A DNA stretch of 64,000 nucleotides from Nostoc sp. NOS(2021) (GTDB lineage Bacteria > Cyanobacteriota > Cyanobacteriia > Cyanobacteriales > Nostocaceae). Position 1 is the first letter of the stretch. Each line of letters begins with the position of its first letter. Positions 1-9,434 of the stretch are shown here, one piece after another. Position numbers and translations under genes: made by a program. Below the pieces are notes generated by a model. That model saw only the letters and a list, made by a program, of their open reading frames with translations, was not told where the DNA came from and did no database searches. The DNA lies in contig NZ_JABXKM010000340.1 of NCBI RefSeq assembly GCF_017115025.1, positions 1 to 64,000 of the forward strand, in the 5' to 3' direction.

Positions 1-56
1 CCCCCTTTATAAGGGGGGATTAAGGGGGGTAATTCGACTTGTGTGTACACCGTAGC
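1..56. repeat. Right end of a dispersed inverted-repeat element, cut by the window start
   Basis: Bases 36-56 (GACTTGTGTGTACACCGTAG plus C) match, with one change, the right terminal inverted repeat of the complete element at 50144-50316. The preceding G-rich stretch (GGGGGGATTAAGGGGGGTAA) is also shared with that copy. The left end lies outside the window. Confidence 0.7.
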
Positions 57-537
57 GGCGTAGCTCAGGGCATCGCTTCCGGCTTCCGACTTATTTAATT
101 TTCTCTTAGTCCAGGTCGGTGGACTTTGTTTGTATAGCCGCGACTTCCAGTCGTTTGGGCTTGGTGCAAAATGTTCCCTATGGGTGGTCTATATTTTATG
201 CAATTGAGAACCGCTATATATTCAAGAGCGCGACAAAATTGTACTTAACAGTACCTTTTTTTGTGCTAGATATTTTTAATATTGATAAGAGTACCTTATT
301 TAAGATCGAGTGTTTCTCCTAAATGTACTTATAGTAGTATTTCTGCTTACTTAAAATCAAATATCAGCCTTGCCTTGTGCTAGTTGAAACCTAGATATGA
401 AAAATCATCCTGAATACCGCTAATTTAGTTAGTATTTTGATTGAGATGTAATTAAATTAAGGCAGAAATTCCCTAAAACCAAATATATTTATTTAGCAGA
501 TTTTTTCATCCCTATTCCTGAGTGAACTCGATTAGTT
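57..537. other. Intergenic region, no gene recognised
   Basis: AT-rich leader of the ATPase gene at 538. The only open frame (119-322, plus) resembles nothing and has no clear ribosome binding site. I see no RNA gene or strong hairpin. Confidence 0.5.
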
Positions 538-1875
538 ATGCTCCTAGATTTAGAAAGATTTTATCAGGCTTGCAATCCCAGCAGACCTCTAATTATAGGA
601 AATGCCAGCGATCGCAGATACTATATCGATTTTGCTGCGGTGCGGGGTGGCAAAATCATTGAGGCTTTGCAACGCACGATCGCTCGCATCTCCCCGGATG
701 CTCCAACCTGTCAGCTATTTACAGGACATCTCGGCTGTGGAAAATCAACGGAGTTGTTGCGCCTCAAAGCTGAGTTAGAGGAACAGCAATTTCATGTAGT
801 TTATTTTGAGTCTACCCATGTCTTAGAAATGGCAGATGTGGATGTGACTGATATTTTATTAGCGATCGCTGGACAGGTAAGCGAAAGCCTAGAAGCGATG
901 AAAATTAGGTTTAAGCCTAGCTACTTTACTAAGTTATTTGGTGAACTCGTGGATTTCCTGCAAACGCCAATTGATCTTGGGGTAGAAGCAGAGTTGTCTG
1001 TGGGGATTGCCAAAATTACAGCTAAGGCTAAAGAAAGTCCTCAATTGCGGCGGCGGTTAAGAGATTACTTGGAACCGCGAACAGCAAATATTTTACAGTC
1101 AATTAATCAAGAATTGCTAGAACCTGCCACCAAGCAATTGAAAGCCAGGGGTAAAAAAGGATTGGTGGTGATTGTTGATAACTTGGATAGAGTTGCAATT
1201 CGACCTTTACCATCGGGGCGATCGCTGCCAGAATACTTATTTATTCAGCGTGGTGAACAGTTACGCAAACTAAATTGTCATGTAGTCTATACTATTCCCT
1301 TAGCGCTGACTTTCTCCAACGATAGCGCCGAACTTCAGCATCGTTTGGGGGGAGGAGTCGCGCCAAAAGTGTTACCGATGATACCTGTGCGTTTGCGCTC
1401 TGGGGAGATTTTCCCGCAAGGGCTAACAATGTTGCGGCAAATGGTACTAGCTAGAGCTTTTCCCGACATTTTGGCTAGCGATCGGTTAGGCTTAATTACA
1501 GAAGTGTTTGATAGTTTGGAAACCTTAGATCGATTGTGCCTGATTAGTGGTGGTCATGTACGCGACTTGCTAGGTTTGCTGTTTGACTGTCTGCGAGAAC
1601 AAGATCCACCCTTTGATCGGGAGTGTGTTGAATTGGTGATCCGAAGACAGCGTGATTACCGAACTAACGCTATCGACCCCAATGAGTGGGAATTAATCTT
1701 TCAGGTGGTGCAGCAGCAGAGAGTTAGAGGTGATATAGAATACTACACCCTATTGCGAAGTTTATTTGTATTTGAATACCGCGATCATCAGGGAGCTTGG
1801 TTTGCCGTCAACCCAGTTTTAGCAGAGACAGAAAAATTTAAATCATGGTTGAACGACACCCACAAGCAGATGTAA
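538..1875 (+). CDS. P-loop NTPase (AAA/KAP-like ATPase)
   Basis: A 445-residue protein with a Walker A motif GHLGCGKST at residues 63-71 and a Walker B strand near residues 206-216 (GLVVIVDNLD). No membrane segment or signal peptide is apparent. The rest is helical and charged, as in AAA or STAND-like regulatory ATPases, but I cannot name the subfamily. Its end overlaps the next gene by about 31 bases, so the two are probably cotranscribed and translationally coupled. That partner is a very large STAND/WD40 protein, suggesting a signalling or conflict-type pair (inference). The start is the first ATG of the frame; the upstream ribosome binding site is weak, so the exact start is uncertain. 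Confidence 0.75.
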   Translation: MLLDLERFYQACNPSRPLIIGNASDRRYYIDFAAVRGGKIIEALQRTIARISPDAPTCQLFTGHLGCGKSTELLRLKAELEEQQFHVVYFESTHVLEMADVDVTDILLAIAGQVSESLEAMKIRFKPSYFTKLFGELVDFLQTPIDLGVEAELSVGIAKITAKAKESPQLRRRLRDYLEPRTANILQSINQELLEPATKQLKARGKKGLVVIVDNLDRVAIRPLPSGRSLPEYLFIQRGEQLRKLNCHVVYTIPLALTFSNDSAELQHRLGGGVAPKVLPMIPVRLRSGEIFPQGLTMLRQMVLARAFPDILASDRLGLITEVFDSLETLDRLCLISGGHVRDLLGLLFDCLREQDPPFDRECVELVIRRQRDYRTNAIDPNEWELIFQVVQQQRVRGDIEYYTLLRSLFVFEYRDHQGAWFAVNPVLAETEKFKSWLNDTHKQM

Positions 1876-4800
1876 CAGCAGCTAACGAGCGTGCTTTACG
1901 GAGTTTGGGGAGAGCAATTGCCCTTTCTAACGGTCAATTCTCCCTGGTTTTGGTGTGCTGCAATTATCGAGTCTTGCAAGAGCAAATGCTGCAACGACTC
2001 GAAGAACTCTCTTCAGGAGTACACCAAATTCAAAAGGTAGTTTTGCCGCATAATGCTAGAAGTCTTTACACAAGTATTCATTTACAACTGCTAACCGAAA
2101 AGAATCCGCCATCGGCGTTGATGATCTTAGGTTTAGAGTTAGTAGATGGACTTGATGATTTACTTAGGTCTATCAATCATATTCGTGATGAATTTCGCAA
2201 ACGTCATCCGTTTCCGATGATTGTCTGGGTGAATGAGGAAGTGTTGCAAAAGGTAGTGCGTTTAGCACCAGATTTCGCTAGTTGGGCGGCGACACCGATT
2301 CAGTTTGAAATGACAACTGACTCATTACTGCAATTTCTGCAACAGGAAACTGATTCTTTGTTTGCCACGGTGTTACCAACCGATGCTGCACAACAGCAAC
2401 CTCCTGAAGTTGCAAAGCATTATTCCACTGTGGAGCAAGTCTGGAAACATAGCTATGAACTCCACTTTGCCATTAAAGAGTTACACAATCGTGGTATTAG
2501 CTTAGAGCCAGAATTAGACGCTAGTTTAGAATTTGTTTTTGGTCTAGATGATTATATTAGCGATCGCATTCATCCAGCTTTAAACCATTTTCAGCAAAGC
2601 TTGGAAGTTTGGCAAAAGTTGGCAAAAAGAAAGACTGGGGGGAATGAGGGGGATGAGGGGGTATTTTCTTTGCCTATGCCTCCTAGTCGGCCATCTCCTC
2701 TACTTTTGCGAGAGGGAATTTTACTGTTTTATATTGGGCTGTGTTATTGCCGTTTTGCAGAGCAAAATCAAACCGAAAACCGCCGCCATTGGTACACAGC
2801 TAAATCTTATTTTCAGCAATGCTTAAATGTTTTAGAAGTGGCTGGGCGTTTAGATATAGTTGCTGGATTTATCAATCAACTCGCTGAAGTTTTGCAATAT
2901 CTGCAAGAGTGGGAAGAGTTGCAGACGGTTGCTCAAAAGTCTCTGGAGTTACATCAAACTTATGGTACTCAAATTGAATTAGCTTGTGACTACGGTTTTC
3001 TGGCGCAAGTAGCCGTACAACAGTCGCGGTGGGTACAGGCGAGTATATTAGCACACGTATCACTGCTGAAATTAGGTGAGGCGCAAAAGCACAACGATCC
3101 TTACAACTGCTTATTTCCATTATTATTGGGGCAAATTTACTATTTAGTTTTGGCGAAAGCCCAACGAAATTTAGGTGAATTAGAAATTGCGCGTGAATAC
3201 CTGGATAAGGCGACAAAAGAACTACCAGCAGCTTTAGAAAGCAGCGCTCATCAATACGATGCCCATCGTTATATTCGCTTATTGCGGAGATTGCGATCGC
3301 TCTACTTTGAAGAAGGGCGCTATCTAGAAGCCTATTATATTCGACAGAAACGGCGTTCTGTTGAGCAACAGTACGGTTTTCGAGCTTTTATCGGTGCGGG
3401 ACGCTTGCAACCGCAAAGACAGGCGACAAACCCAGCATTGATGTCACCTTCTGGGAGTAGCAGCGTTGCTTTAGAAATTGCGGCTTCTGGTCGAGAGCGT
3501 GATATTAATAACTTAATTGGCAGAATCAGCCGCGCCGATCAAAAGCTGACGGTGATTCACGGTCAATCAGGGGTGGGTAAGAGTTCTACTGTGACGGCGG
3601 GTTTAGTTCCAGCATTGCAAAATCGAGCCGTTGGCGATCAAATAGCCGTACCTGTGGTGTTGCAAGTTTACACCGATTGGGCGCGAGAATTAGGGAAATC
3701 TTTAAGTGAGGCGATGTCTAGTGACGCATCCCTTGCGGTGTATGCTGATATCAAGTCAGAAGCAGCGATTGAATCGCAGGCTTTGGCTTACTCTGGCACA
3801 CCGATCACCATCGTTAGTATTTTACAACAACTAAAAGAAAATGCCGATCACCATTTGATCACAGTTTTAATTTTTGACCAGTTTGAAGAATTTTTCTTTG
3901 GTAATAGCGATCGCAATCAAAAGCAAGAATTTGATAAATTTATTAGTGACTGCCTCAAAATCCCCTTTGTCAAAGTCATTCTTTCCTTGCGAGAAGATTA
4001 TTTACATCGTTTATTAGACTTTAAACATCTTTCGGCACTGGAAGCGATTAATAATAATATTCTCGACAAGCATATTCGCTACCAGTTAAATAATTTTACG
4101 CCAGAATATGCTAAAGCAATTATCCGAAAATTGACAGAGCGATCGCAGTTTAATTTAGAACCTGCTTTAATTGATGCCTTAGTCGAAGATTTATCAACAG
4201 AATTTGGAGAAGTCCGCCCGATTGAATTACAAGTTGTGGGGGCGCAAATTCAAGATGAACGCATTACTACACTAGAAGAATATCAGCCATATCGACCTAA
4301 TAAACTCATTGAGCGATATATTAAGGAACTGATTAAAGACTGCGGCCCAGAGAATGAACGAGCCGCTTTAATCGTCTTATACTTATTAACAGATGAAAGT
4401 AACAACCGACCTTTTAAAACTCGTGCTGAGTTAGCGGTGCAGCTAGCAGAGTTGGACGATGCGAGTAACTTAGAGTTAGTTTTAGAGATTTTAGTTAGCT
4501 CCGGTTTAGTGGTACTATTCCCTGATGTACCAGAACGCTATCAACTGATTCACGATTATTTAGTAGAGTTGATTCGCTACCTGCAACAACAGGAATCGAG
4601 CTTACAGGTACAACTGAACCAGCTACGCCAAAAAGTAGAACAGAGTCAAGCTGAGATTGAGCGACTTAAGAGTGAACTTAGCCAAAATAAGCAGCGTTCT
4701 AAATTGGTAGATTCTCATCCCCAACCGGGTTTGGACTTATTAACAGAATTGCGAGAGTTACACAAGCGGGAAGAATTGAGTCAGTTAGAAATTGAACATT

Positions 4801-6992
4801 TGCGAGCTGAACTTAAAGAAAAAGAGTTAACAGCTAAACTCGCAGAAAGTCAAAAGAAACAAAGGCTCAGTGAAGCTCAATTAAATCGTTCGCTGAAAAT
4901 TGCCCTAACTGCTTGCGTTCTTGCCATATTAGGATTAAGTGTTTCTATAGTCACAGCAGTAGATAGCGAAATTAAAACTCTCAGTGCATCCAGTGAAGCC
5001 CTCTTTGCCTCCCAAAAAGGTATTGATGCTTTAATGGAAGCTTTAAAAGCGGGAAGAAAATTACAACAAACAGTCTGGGTAGATTCTTATACAAGAGAGC
5101 AAGTACAGACAGCACTCTATCAAGCAGTTTCCGGTGTAAGAGAGTATAACCGCTTAGAAGGGCATATCTCTGGGGTAAATAGTGTTACATTTAGTGGCGA
5201 TCGCTCTTTAATTGCTTCAGCTAGTGCGGATAATACAATTAAACTCTGGCATCCCGATGGTAGCTTGATCAAAACTTTGTCGGGGCATGAAGATGTAGTT
5301 AATAGCGTCAGTTTCAGTCCCGATAGTCAAATCCTTGCTTCCGCCAGTCAAGACAAGACAGTAAAACTGTGGAGTCGGGACGGTCAACTGCTTGCTACTC
5401 TATTAGGGCATCAAGCTGTAGTGAATAGTGTTAGTTTCAGCCCAGATGGTCAAATTATTGCTTCGGCGAGTACAGACAAGACAATAAAACTTTGGAGTCG
5501 GGATGGTAAGCTGCTCAAAACTTTGCAGGGACATAATGGTGCAATCTTAAGTGTTGCTTGGTCGCCTGATGGTCAAACTTTTGCTTCCGGGAGTGCTGAC
5601 AAGACAGTGAAATTGTGGAGTCGGGATGGTAAGCTGCTCAAAACTTTGCTCTTACATGAGGATGCAGTCAAAAGTATAGCTTGGTCGCCCGATGGAAAAG
5701 CGATCGCTTCTGCTAGTTTAGACCAAACAATCAAACTGTGGAATCTGGAGGGCAAGCTACTGCGAACCTTATCGGGGCATAGTGCTGGAGTTACCAGCGT
5801 CAGTTTTAGCCCTGATGGTAAGACGATCGCTTCCGCAAGTACCGATGAGACAATTAAACTTTGGAGTTCTGAAGGTGTGTTGCTCGGAACCCTGAAGGGA
5901 CATAATAATTGGGTGAATAGTGTCAGTTTCAGCCCAGACGGTCGCACCCTGGCTTCTGCAAGTCGGGACAAAACTATTAAACTTTGGCATTGGGATGATG
6001 TGCTGCTGCGAAAGCCCAAAGCCGATAATGATGACTGGGTAACTAGCATCAGTTTTAGTCCAGACGATCGCACCTTAGCAGCAGCGAGTCGAGACAAAAC
6101 TATAAAACTTTTCAGTCGAGACGGTAAACTAATCCGTACATTCACGGGGCATCAGGGTGAAGTTTGGGGCGTTAGTTTCAGCCCAGATGGTCAAGCGATC
6201 GCTTCGGCTAGTAAAGATAAAACGGTGAAGCTTTGGAGTCTCGACGGTAAATTACTCAACACCTTACAGGGTCATAATGATGCCGTCTTGGGTGTAGCTT
6301 GGTCGCCTGATGGTAAAGTAATAGCCTCGGCTAGTAAAGATAAAACAGTAAAACTTTGGAGTCGGGACGGTAAACTGCTTAACACCTTGCAGGGACATCA
6401 AGATGCGGTGAATTGGGTAAGCTTTAGCCCTGATGGCAAGTTGCTAGCCTCAGCCAGTGATGACAAAACCGTGAAAATCTGGAGTGTAGATGGTAAATTA
6501 CTATACACCTTACAGGGTCATAGTCGCCGGGTAAATGGGGTTGCTTGGACACCTGATAGTCAGGCGATCGCTTCAGTTAGTATTGATAGCACAGTGAAGA
6601 TTTGGAGCCGAGACGGTGATTTGCTAAATAATCTCGCTGGGGATGGTGATAGTTTCATTAGTGTCAGCTTTAGCCCCGATGGCAAGACTCTGGCAGCTAG
6701 CAGTGATGACAAAGTGAGGATTTGGAACCGAGAAGGGACGTTGCTGATTGCTTTGAAAGGTTATAAGGATGAATTAACCAGCGTCAGTTTCAGCCATGAC
6801 GGCAAAACTCTGGCTGCGGGTAGTGCTAACGGTACGGTGATTTTACAGAATTTGGCGGATATCCAACTGGAAAAATTACTTACACGGGGTTGCGATTTAC
6901 TACACGATTATTTGCAGACTAATCAGAAGGTAATGAAGAGCGATGGCTCCGCCAACGCCAGGGGCGAACGCGCCTTGTGTTCTGGTAGGTGA
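1845..6992 (+). CDS. TPR / STAND NTPase / WD40-repeat giant protein
   Basis: A 1715-residue multidomain protein. Residues 1-190 form an N-terminal domain I do not recognise. Residues ~190-520 look like TPR-type helical repeats. A STAND NTPase (nSTAND1-like) follows, with Walker A GQSGVGKSS near residue 572 and Walker B LITVLIFDQFEEF. Residues ~915-1012 form a charged coiled coil, then one predicted membrane segment at ~1018-1042. The C-terminal ~575 residues hold 14 WD40 repeats (GH...SVSFSPDG...ASAS.DKTVKLW), enough for two seven-bladed propellers. STAND/WD40 proteins are known signal-sensing switches. A low-complexity in-frame insertion sits at ~264-285 (2636-2690). The last ~17 residues are encoded by a dispersed repeat, so the original C-terminus was probably replaced. 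The gene starts inside the upstream ATPase gene. Confidence 0.85.
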   Translation: MVERHPQADVTAANERALRSLGRAIALSNGQFSLVLVCCNYRVLQEQMLQRLEELSSGVHQIQKVVLPHNARSLYTSIHLQLLTEKNPPSALMILGLELVDGLDDLLRSINHIRDEFRKRHPFPMIVWVNEEVLQKVVRLAPDFASWAATPIQFEMTTDSLLQFLQQETDSLFATVLPTDAAQQQPPEVAKHYSTVEQVWKHSYELHFAIKELHNRGISLEPELDASLEFVFGLDDYISDRIHPALNHFQQSLEVWQKLAKRKTGGNEGDEGVFSLPMPPSRPSPLLLREGILLFYIGLCYCRFAEQNQTENRRHWYTAKSYFQQCLNVLEVAGRLDIVAGFINQLAEVLQYLQEWEELQTVAQKSLELHQTYGTQIELACDYGFLAQVAVQQSRWVQASILAHVSLLKLGEAQKHNDPYNCLFPLLLGQIYYLVLAKAQRNLGELEIAREYLDKATKELPAALESSAHQYDAHRYIRLLRRLRSLYFEEGRYLEAYYIRQKRRSVEQQYGFRAFIGAGRLQPQRQATNPALMSPSGSSSVALEIAASGRERDINNLIGRISRADQKLTVIHGQSGVGKSSTVTAGLVPALQNRAVGDQIAVPVVLQVYTDWARELGKSLSEAMSSDASLAVYADIKSEAAIESQALAYSGTPITIVSILQQLKENADHHLITVLIFDQFEEFFFGNSDRNQKQEFDKFISDCLKIPFVKVILSLREDYLHRLLDFKHLSALEAINNNILDKHIRYQLNNFTPEYAKAIIRKLTERSQFNLEPALIDALVEDLSTEFGEVRPIELQVVGAQIQDERITTLEEYQPYRPNKLIERYIKELIKDCGPENERAALIVLYLLTDESNNRPFKTRAELAVQLAELDDASNLELVLEILVSSGLVVLFPDVPERYQLIHDYLVELIRYLQQQESSLQVQLNQLRQKVEQSQAEIERLKSELSQNKQRSKLVDSHPQPGLDLLTELRELHKREELSQLEIEHLRAELKEKELTAKLAESQKKQRLSEAQLNRSLKIALTACVLAILGLSVSIVTAVDSEIKTLSASSEALFASQKGIDALMEALKAGRKLQQTVWVDSYTREQVQTALYQAVSGVREYNRLEGHISGVNSVTFSGDRSLIASASADNTIKLWHPDGSLIKTLSGHEDVVNSVSFSPDSQILASASQDKTVKLWSRDGQLLATLLGHQAVVNSVSFSPDGQIIASASTDKTIKLWSRDGKLLKTLQGHNGAILSVAWSPDGQTFASGSADKTVKLWSRDGKLLKTLLLHEDAVKSIAWSPDGKAIASASLDQTIKLWNLEGKLLRTLSGHSAGVTSVSFSPDGKTIASASTDETIKLWSSEGVLLGTLKGHNNWVNSVSFSPDGRTLASASRDKTIKLWHWDDVLLRKPKADNDDWVTSISFSPDDRTLAAASRDKTIKLFSRDGKLIRTFTGHQGEVWGVSFSPDGQAIASASKDKTVKLWSLDGKLLNTLQGHNDAVLGVAWSPDGKVIASASKDKTVKLWSRDGKLLNTLQGHQDAVNWVSFSPDGKLLASASDDKTVKIWSVDGKLLYTLQGHSRRVNGVAWTPDSQAIASVSIDSTVKIWSRDGDLLNNLAGDGDSFISVSFSPDGKTLAASSDDKVRIWNREGTLLIALKGYKDELTSVSFSHDGKTLAAGSANGTVILQNLADIQLEKLLTRGCDLLHDYLQTNQKVMKSDGSANARGERALCSGR

Positions 6993-7153
6993 TAGCCCAA
7001 TACAGTTCAGTTAAGCATTTCTTCCTTATCTTCCTTATCTTCCTTTGCGTCCTTTGCGTCCTTTGCGGTTCGTTTTTAATCATCTTGTGAGACGATTAAA
7101 ACGCGATGTCTACGACGGGCGTAGCTGCGGCTCCTTGTGTTCTGGTAGGTGAT
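6942..7153. repeat. Dispersed palindromic repeat cluster with a 21-bp direct repeat
   Basis: The 21-base sequence beginning CCTTGTGTTCTGGTAGG occurs at 6973-6993 and again at 7133-7153. Between them lie CTTTGCGTCC tandem nonamers (~7020-7070) and one copy of the palindromic repeat GCGATGTCTACG..GGGCGTAGC (7103-7131). The first copy encodes the end of the WD40 protein. Confidence 0.65.
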
Positions 7154-7200
7154 GCAGAAGGGCGAATTACATCTTTTTGAAATTTCATTCAATATTCTTT

Positions 7201-7374
7201 TCAGGAATTGCCTTTTTGTGCAGCTTGTTTACGTTCCTGTTCTTCGCACCAGACAGCGATTAACTCTTTAGCAACACTGCTCATATCCGTTTCAGCCTGC
7301 ACACACAAGGACTTGAAACGGATTTTTAATTCTTTGCCAATAATCAGTTTGACTGTATCTTCGGGTTTTGCCAT
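7201..7374 (-). CDS. Small ribbon-helix-helix-like protein
   Basis: A 57-residue protein beginning MAKPEDTVKLIIGKELKIRF, ending in a basic KQAAQKGNS tail. The short beta stretch followed by two helices (KSLCVQAETDMSSVAKELI) looks like an Arc/CopG-type ribbon-helix-helix fold, which would bind DNA as a dimer (inference). I chose this ATG rather than an in-frame start 66 codons upstream because that extension crosses HIP1-rich DNA and reads as a membrane-like shadow of the opposite strand. It diverges from the small gene at 7524 with two GCGATCGC sites between, so it could act as a local regulator. Confidence 0.5.
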   Translation of the reverse strand: MAKPEDTVKLIIGKELKIRFKSLCVQAETDMSSVAKELIAVWCEEQERKQAAQKGNS

Positions 7375-7523
7375 CTCATTATTCTGACATGGCATAGAGG
7401 GAACAGAATCAATATTCCCCTGTTCCCCTGTTCCCCTAACACTGCTATACTCAAAAGCGATCGCTCCCAGAACCAACCGGAATAGCGATCGCTTTCTAAA
7501 CCCCCATATAGGGAGACAAATAA

Positions 7524-7751
7524 ATGATGACACAAGTAAAAGCCAAAATAGATGAAACTGACTTTCAAGCATCTCCAGAAAGAGAATGCATCAAACACAC
7601 ACTGATTGGTTCTGCCAAAGCTGTTACCAGTACTATTCGCGTTCTGCACCAACTTAGGTACGCTGACATTGGTGATTGGAGTCCTCTCTTGCCAACTGGC
7701 AACACAGGTGAGGTAATGAGCATTTTGATACGTTCGATTTTGATGCAATAG
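7524..7751 (+). CDS. Small conserved hypothetical protein
   Basis: A 75-residue protein. The frame is preceded by a good ribosome binding site (AGGGAG about 9 bases upstream of ATGATG) and followed within 10 bases by a strong intrinsic terminator, so it behaves like a real single-gene unit. The central part (HTLIGSAKAVTSTIRVLHQL and GDWSPLLPTGNTGEVMSIL) reads like a compact cyanobacterial family I have the impression of having seen, but I cannot assign a function. No motif, membrane segment or signal peptide is visible. Confidence 0.65.
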   Translation: MMTQVKAKIDETDFQASPERECIKHTLIGSAKAVTSTIRVLHQLRYADIGDWSPLLPTGNTGEVMSILIRSILMQ

Positions 7752-7759
7752 TTGTTTAC

Positions 7760-7787
7760 GCCCCCAAATTACAGGGGGCTATTTTTT
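7760..7787 (+). terminator. Intrinsic terminator
   Basis: Stem GCCCCC / GGGGGC (7760-7765 with 7774-7779), loop AAATTACA, followed by TATTTTTT. It lies 9 bases after the stop of the 75-residue gene. Confidence 0.8.
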
Positions 7788-7868
7788 GCCTGCTGGCGTT
7801 ATACCAATTCTCTAAAATCTCGCAACAAATCAATCTCCGCGTCTGGTGTCTCGTAGATGCAGAGCGCT

Positions 7869-7894
7869 TAGGCGTAGCCCGTCGTAGACATCGC
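7869..7894. repeat. Dispersed palindromic repeat (GTAGCCC-GTCGTAGACATCGC type)
   Basis: TAGGCGTAGCCCGTCGTAGA followed by CATCGC. Same family as copies at 7103-7131, 8751-8777, 15921-15948 and 40049-40078. Confidence 0.7.
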
Positions 7895-8020
7895 TTTCTG
7901 TTATCCAACCTCAAGCTGTTGTTTCAGAACTACGACAGGAAAATCAGTCAGGACTCATAGACAAAGCTGTACATCTTGGTAGCATTGAGTGAAGTACCCG
8001 TCAGCAAGGGAGCGAGGGCG

Positions 8021-8644
8021 ATGTATGCAACCGTCACACAACCACTGACTTTTGAAGAGTTTCTTGCCTGGGACGATGGTTCAGGCAGAGAGTTTGAGCT
8101 ATTGGATGGGATTCCCGTGCCATTATCAGAACCAAATGCAAATCATGAGGATTTGATCGAGCGACTGTGTGCCTACTTAGAAAATCACTGCCAAGAAAAT
8201 GACCTGCCTTACGTGTCGCGCCAGTCCAAGCAGGTTCAGCTCAAAACAGCACCAGCAGAAAAGGAAAAAAGCCGGAAAGCAGATATTGTCATATTTGCAA
8301 GAGTTGAATGGCAGAGGATGAAAACTAGCTCTAGTTCTGCTGCTGCATATATTCCACCACCCGGAATCATTGAGGTCGTTAGCAACAACTGGAAGGACGA
8401 CTATCTGACAAAACTTGCTGAATATGAAGACTTGGGCGTTTTGGAGTACATCATTGTGGACTATGCTGCTTTTGGTGGCATTCGGTTCATTGGCTCTCCC
8501 AAGCAGCCAACCATTACAATCTACCAACTTGAAGATGGAGAGTATTTACCCCCAAAGGTGTTTCGAGGGCAGGATCGAATTGATTTTAGATTGTTTCCGA
8601 ACATTCCCTTAACAGCTGAACAGATTTTTGCAATGAGTCGCTGA
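8021..8644 (+). CDS. Uma2-family restriction endonuclease-like protein
   Basis: A 207-residue protein of the Uma2 (DUF820) family, a PD-(D/E)XK-fold group greatly expanded in cyanobacteria whose biological role is unsettled. Family features are LTFEEFLAWDD..GREFELLDG near the N-terminus, RKADIVIF as the catalytic Asp strand, and PPPGIIEVVSNNW..DYLTKLAEYEDLGVLEYIIVD as the following E-x-K-like region. I start at ATG 8021, where GGGAGCGAGGGCG serves as ribosome binding site and the family's usual N-terminus begins, rather than at the TTG 15 codons upstream. Single-gene unit with no obvious partner. Confidence 0.85.
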   Translation: MYATVTQPLTFEEFLAWDDGSGREFELLDGIPVPLSEPNANHEDLIERLCAYLENHCQENDLPYVSRQSKQVQLKTAPAEKEKSRKADIVIFARVEWQRMKTSSSSAAAYIPPPGIIEVVSNNWKDDYLTKLAEYEDLGVLEYIIVDYAAFGGIRFIGSPKQPTITIYQLEDGEYLPPKVFRGQDRIDFRLFPNIPLTAEQIFAMSR

Positions 8645-8750
8645 TTAGCAACGAAGAAATTTATTCTTGTCGTCTTCTTGCCACGATCGCCCAACGGTAA
8701 TCAAATGTGGTGTAGCTAGCTACATTATTTACACAGGTTGTAGATTGAGG

Positions 8751-8777
8751 GATGTCTACGACGGGCGTAGCTGCGGC
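8751..8777. repeat. Dispersed palindromic repeat
   Basis: GATGTCTACGACGGGCGTAG plus CTGCGGC, the same sequence as 7104-7131. Confidence 0.65.
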
Positions 8778-8779
8778 AC

Positions 8780-9028
8780 TTATTGCATTCGAGTCTTTTT
8801 TAATACAGTAGATAATTGGCGCAAGCGATCGCTAACTTCTAAGTTTGACTCCTGCGATCGTAATTCTGGCGGTATCTCTGCCAACAAAAGCGGATTTTCT
8901 TGCAACCATTCATTATGGGCAATCCCCGTCCATGTGCCTTGCTTTTCTCTAAAACTATCAATCAAGCCCTTGAGTTCTTGAATGCAGTACGATTCAAAGC
9001 CTGCTGCTTCAAAAATTGCAGCACGCAA
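8780..9028 (-). CDS. Small ORF, probable gene remnant
   Basis: The frame is open from an in-frame TGA near 9130 down to 8780, with no ATG, only a TTG at 9028. The sequence (GFESYCIQELKGLIDSF, ENPLLLAEIPPELRSQES) has normal amino acid composition and looks protein-like, but I cannot name it. The missing start and the palindromic repeat abutting its 3' end suggest a truncated remnant. Its 5' part overlaps the leader of the gene at 9162. Confidence 0.3.
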   Translation of the reverse strand: MRAAIFEAAGFESYCIQELKGLIDSFREKQGTWTGIAHNEWLQENPLLLAEIPPELRSQESNLEVSDRLRQLSTVLKKTRMQ

Positions 9029-9161
9029 GTATTCTTCAAAAGCATTGATATCATTTTCAACTTCAAATATTACATCGTCTTGGGGAGATTTAAATTCGCT
9101 AGAAACATTCGATTTTGTTCTAAGATCGAATCAGAAATCGGATACAGAAAAGGTTGCTTCT

Positions 9162-9434
9162 ATGCCTTATCCCAACCTCAGCCGCGAAGAAATTGCTCAA
9201 CATGGGGAAGAACTTTACCAGCAGAGTATCCGTACCCAAGTCGAAACAGCAGATAATATCGGCAAAATCATTGCAATTAATATCACTACAGGTGATTACG
9301 AAATCGATGACGATTTCATCGTGGCTTGTCATCGGCTGCAAGCTAAACAGCCAAACGCAATCATTTGGACAGAGCGAATTGGCTATGATGCTGTTTATGC
9401 TGTCGGTGGTACATTGGTCAGGACAGCAAAGTGA
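9162..9434 (+). CDS. Conserved hypothetical partner of the clan AA protease
   Basis: A 90-residue protein beginning MPYPNLSREEIAQHGEELYQ. The start is the ATG at 9162, preceded by AAAAGG; the in-frame ATG at 8982 would add a low-quality extension. The body contains the pattern VETADNIGKIIAINITTGDYEIDDD and IIWTERIGYDAVYAVGGTL. Its stop overlaps the GTG start of the aspartic protease gene (GTGA at 9431-9434), so the two are translationally coupled. The arrangement resembles a toxin-antitoxin-like bicistron, but that is inference; no catalytic motif is visible. Confidence 0.7.
   Translation: MPYPNLSREEIAQHGEELYQQSIRTQVETADNIGKIIAINITTGDYEIDDDFIVACHRLQAKQPNAIIWTERIGYDAVYAVGGTLVRTAK

Noticed and set aside
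119-322. 67-codon frame at the window start
   Set aside because: No motif, no ribosome binding site, AT-rich leader DNA.
5573-6145. 190-codon minus-strand frame in the WD40 region
   Set aside because: Antisense shadow of the WD40 repeats; its periodicity follows the repeat length.
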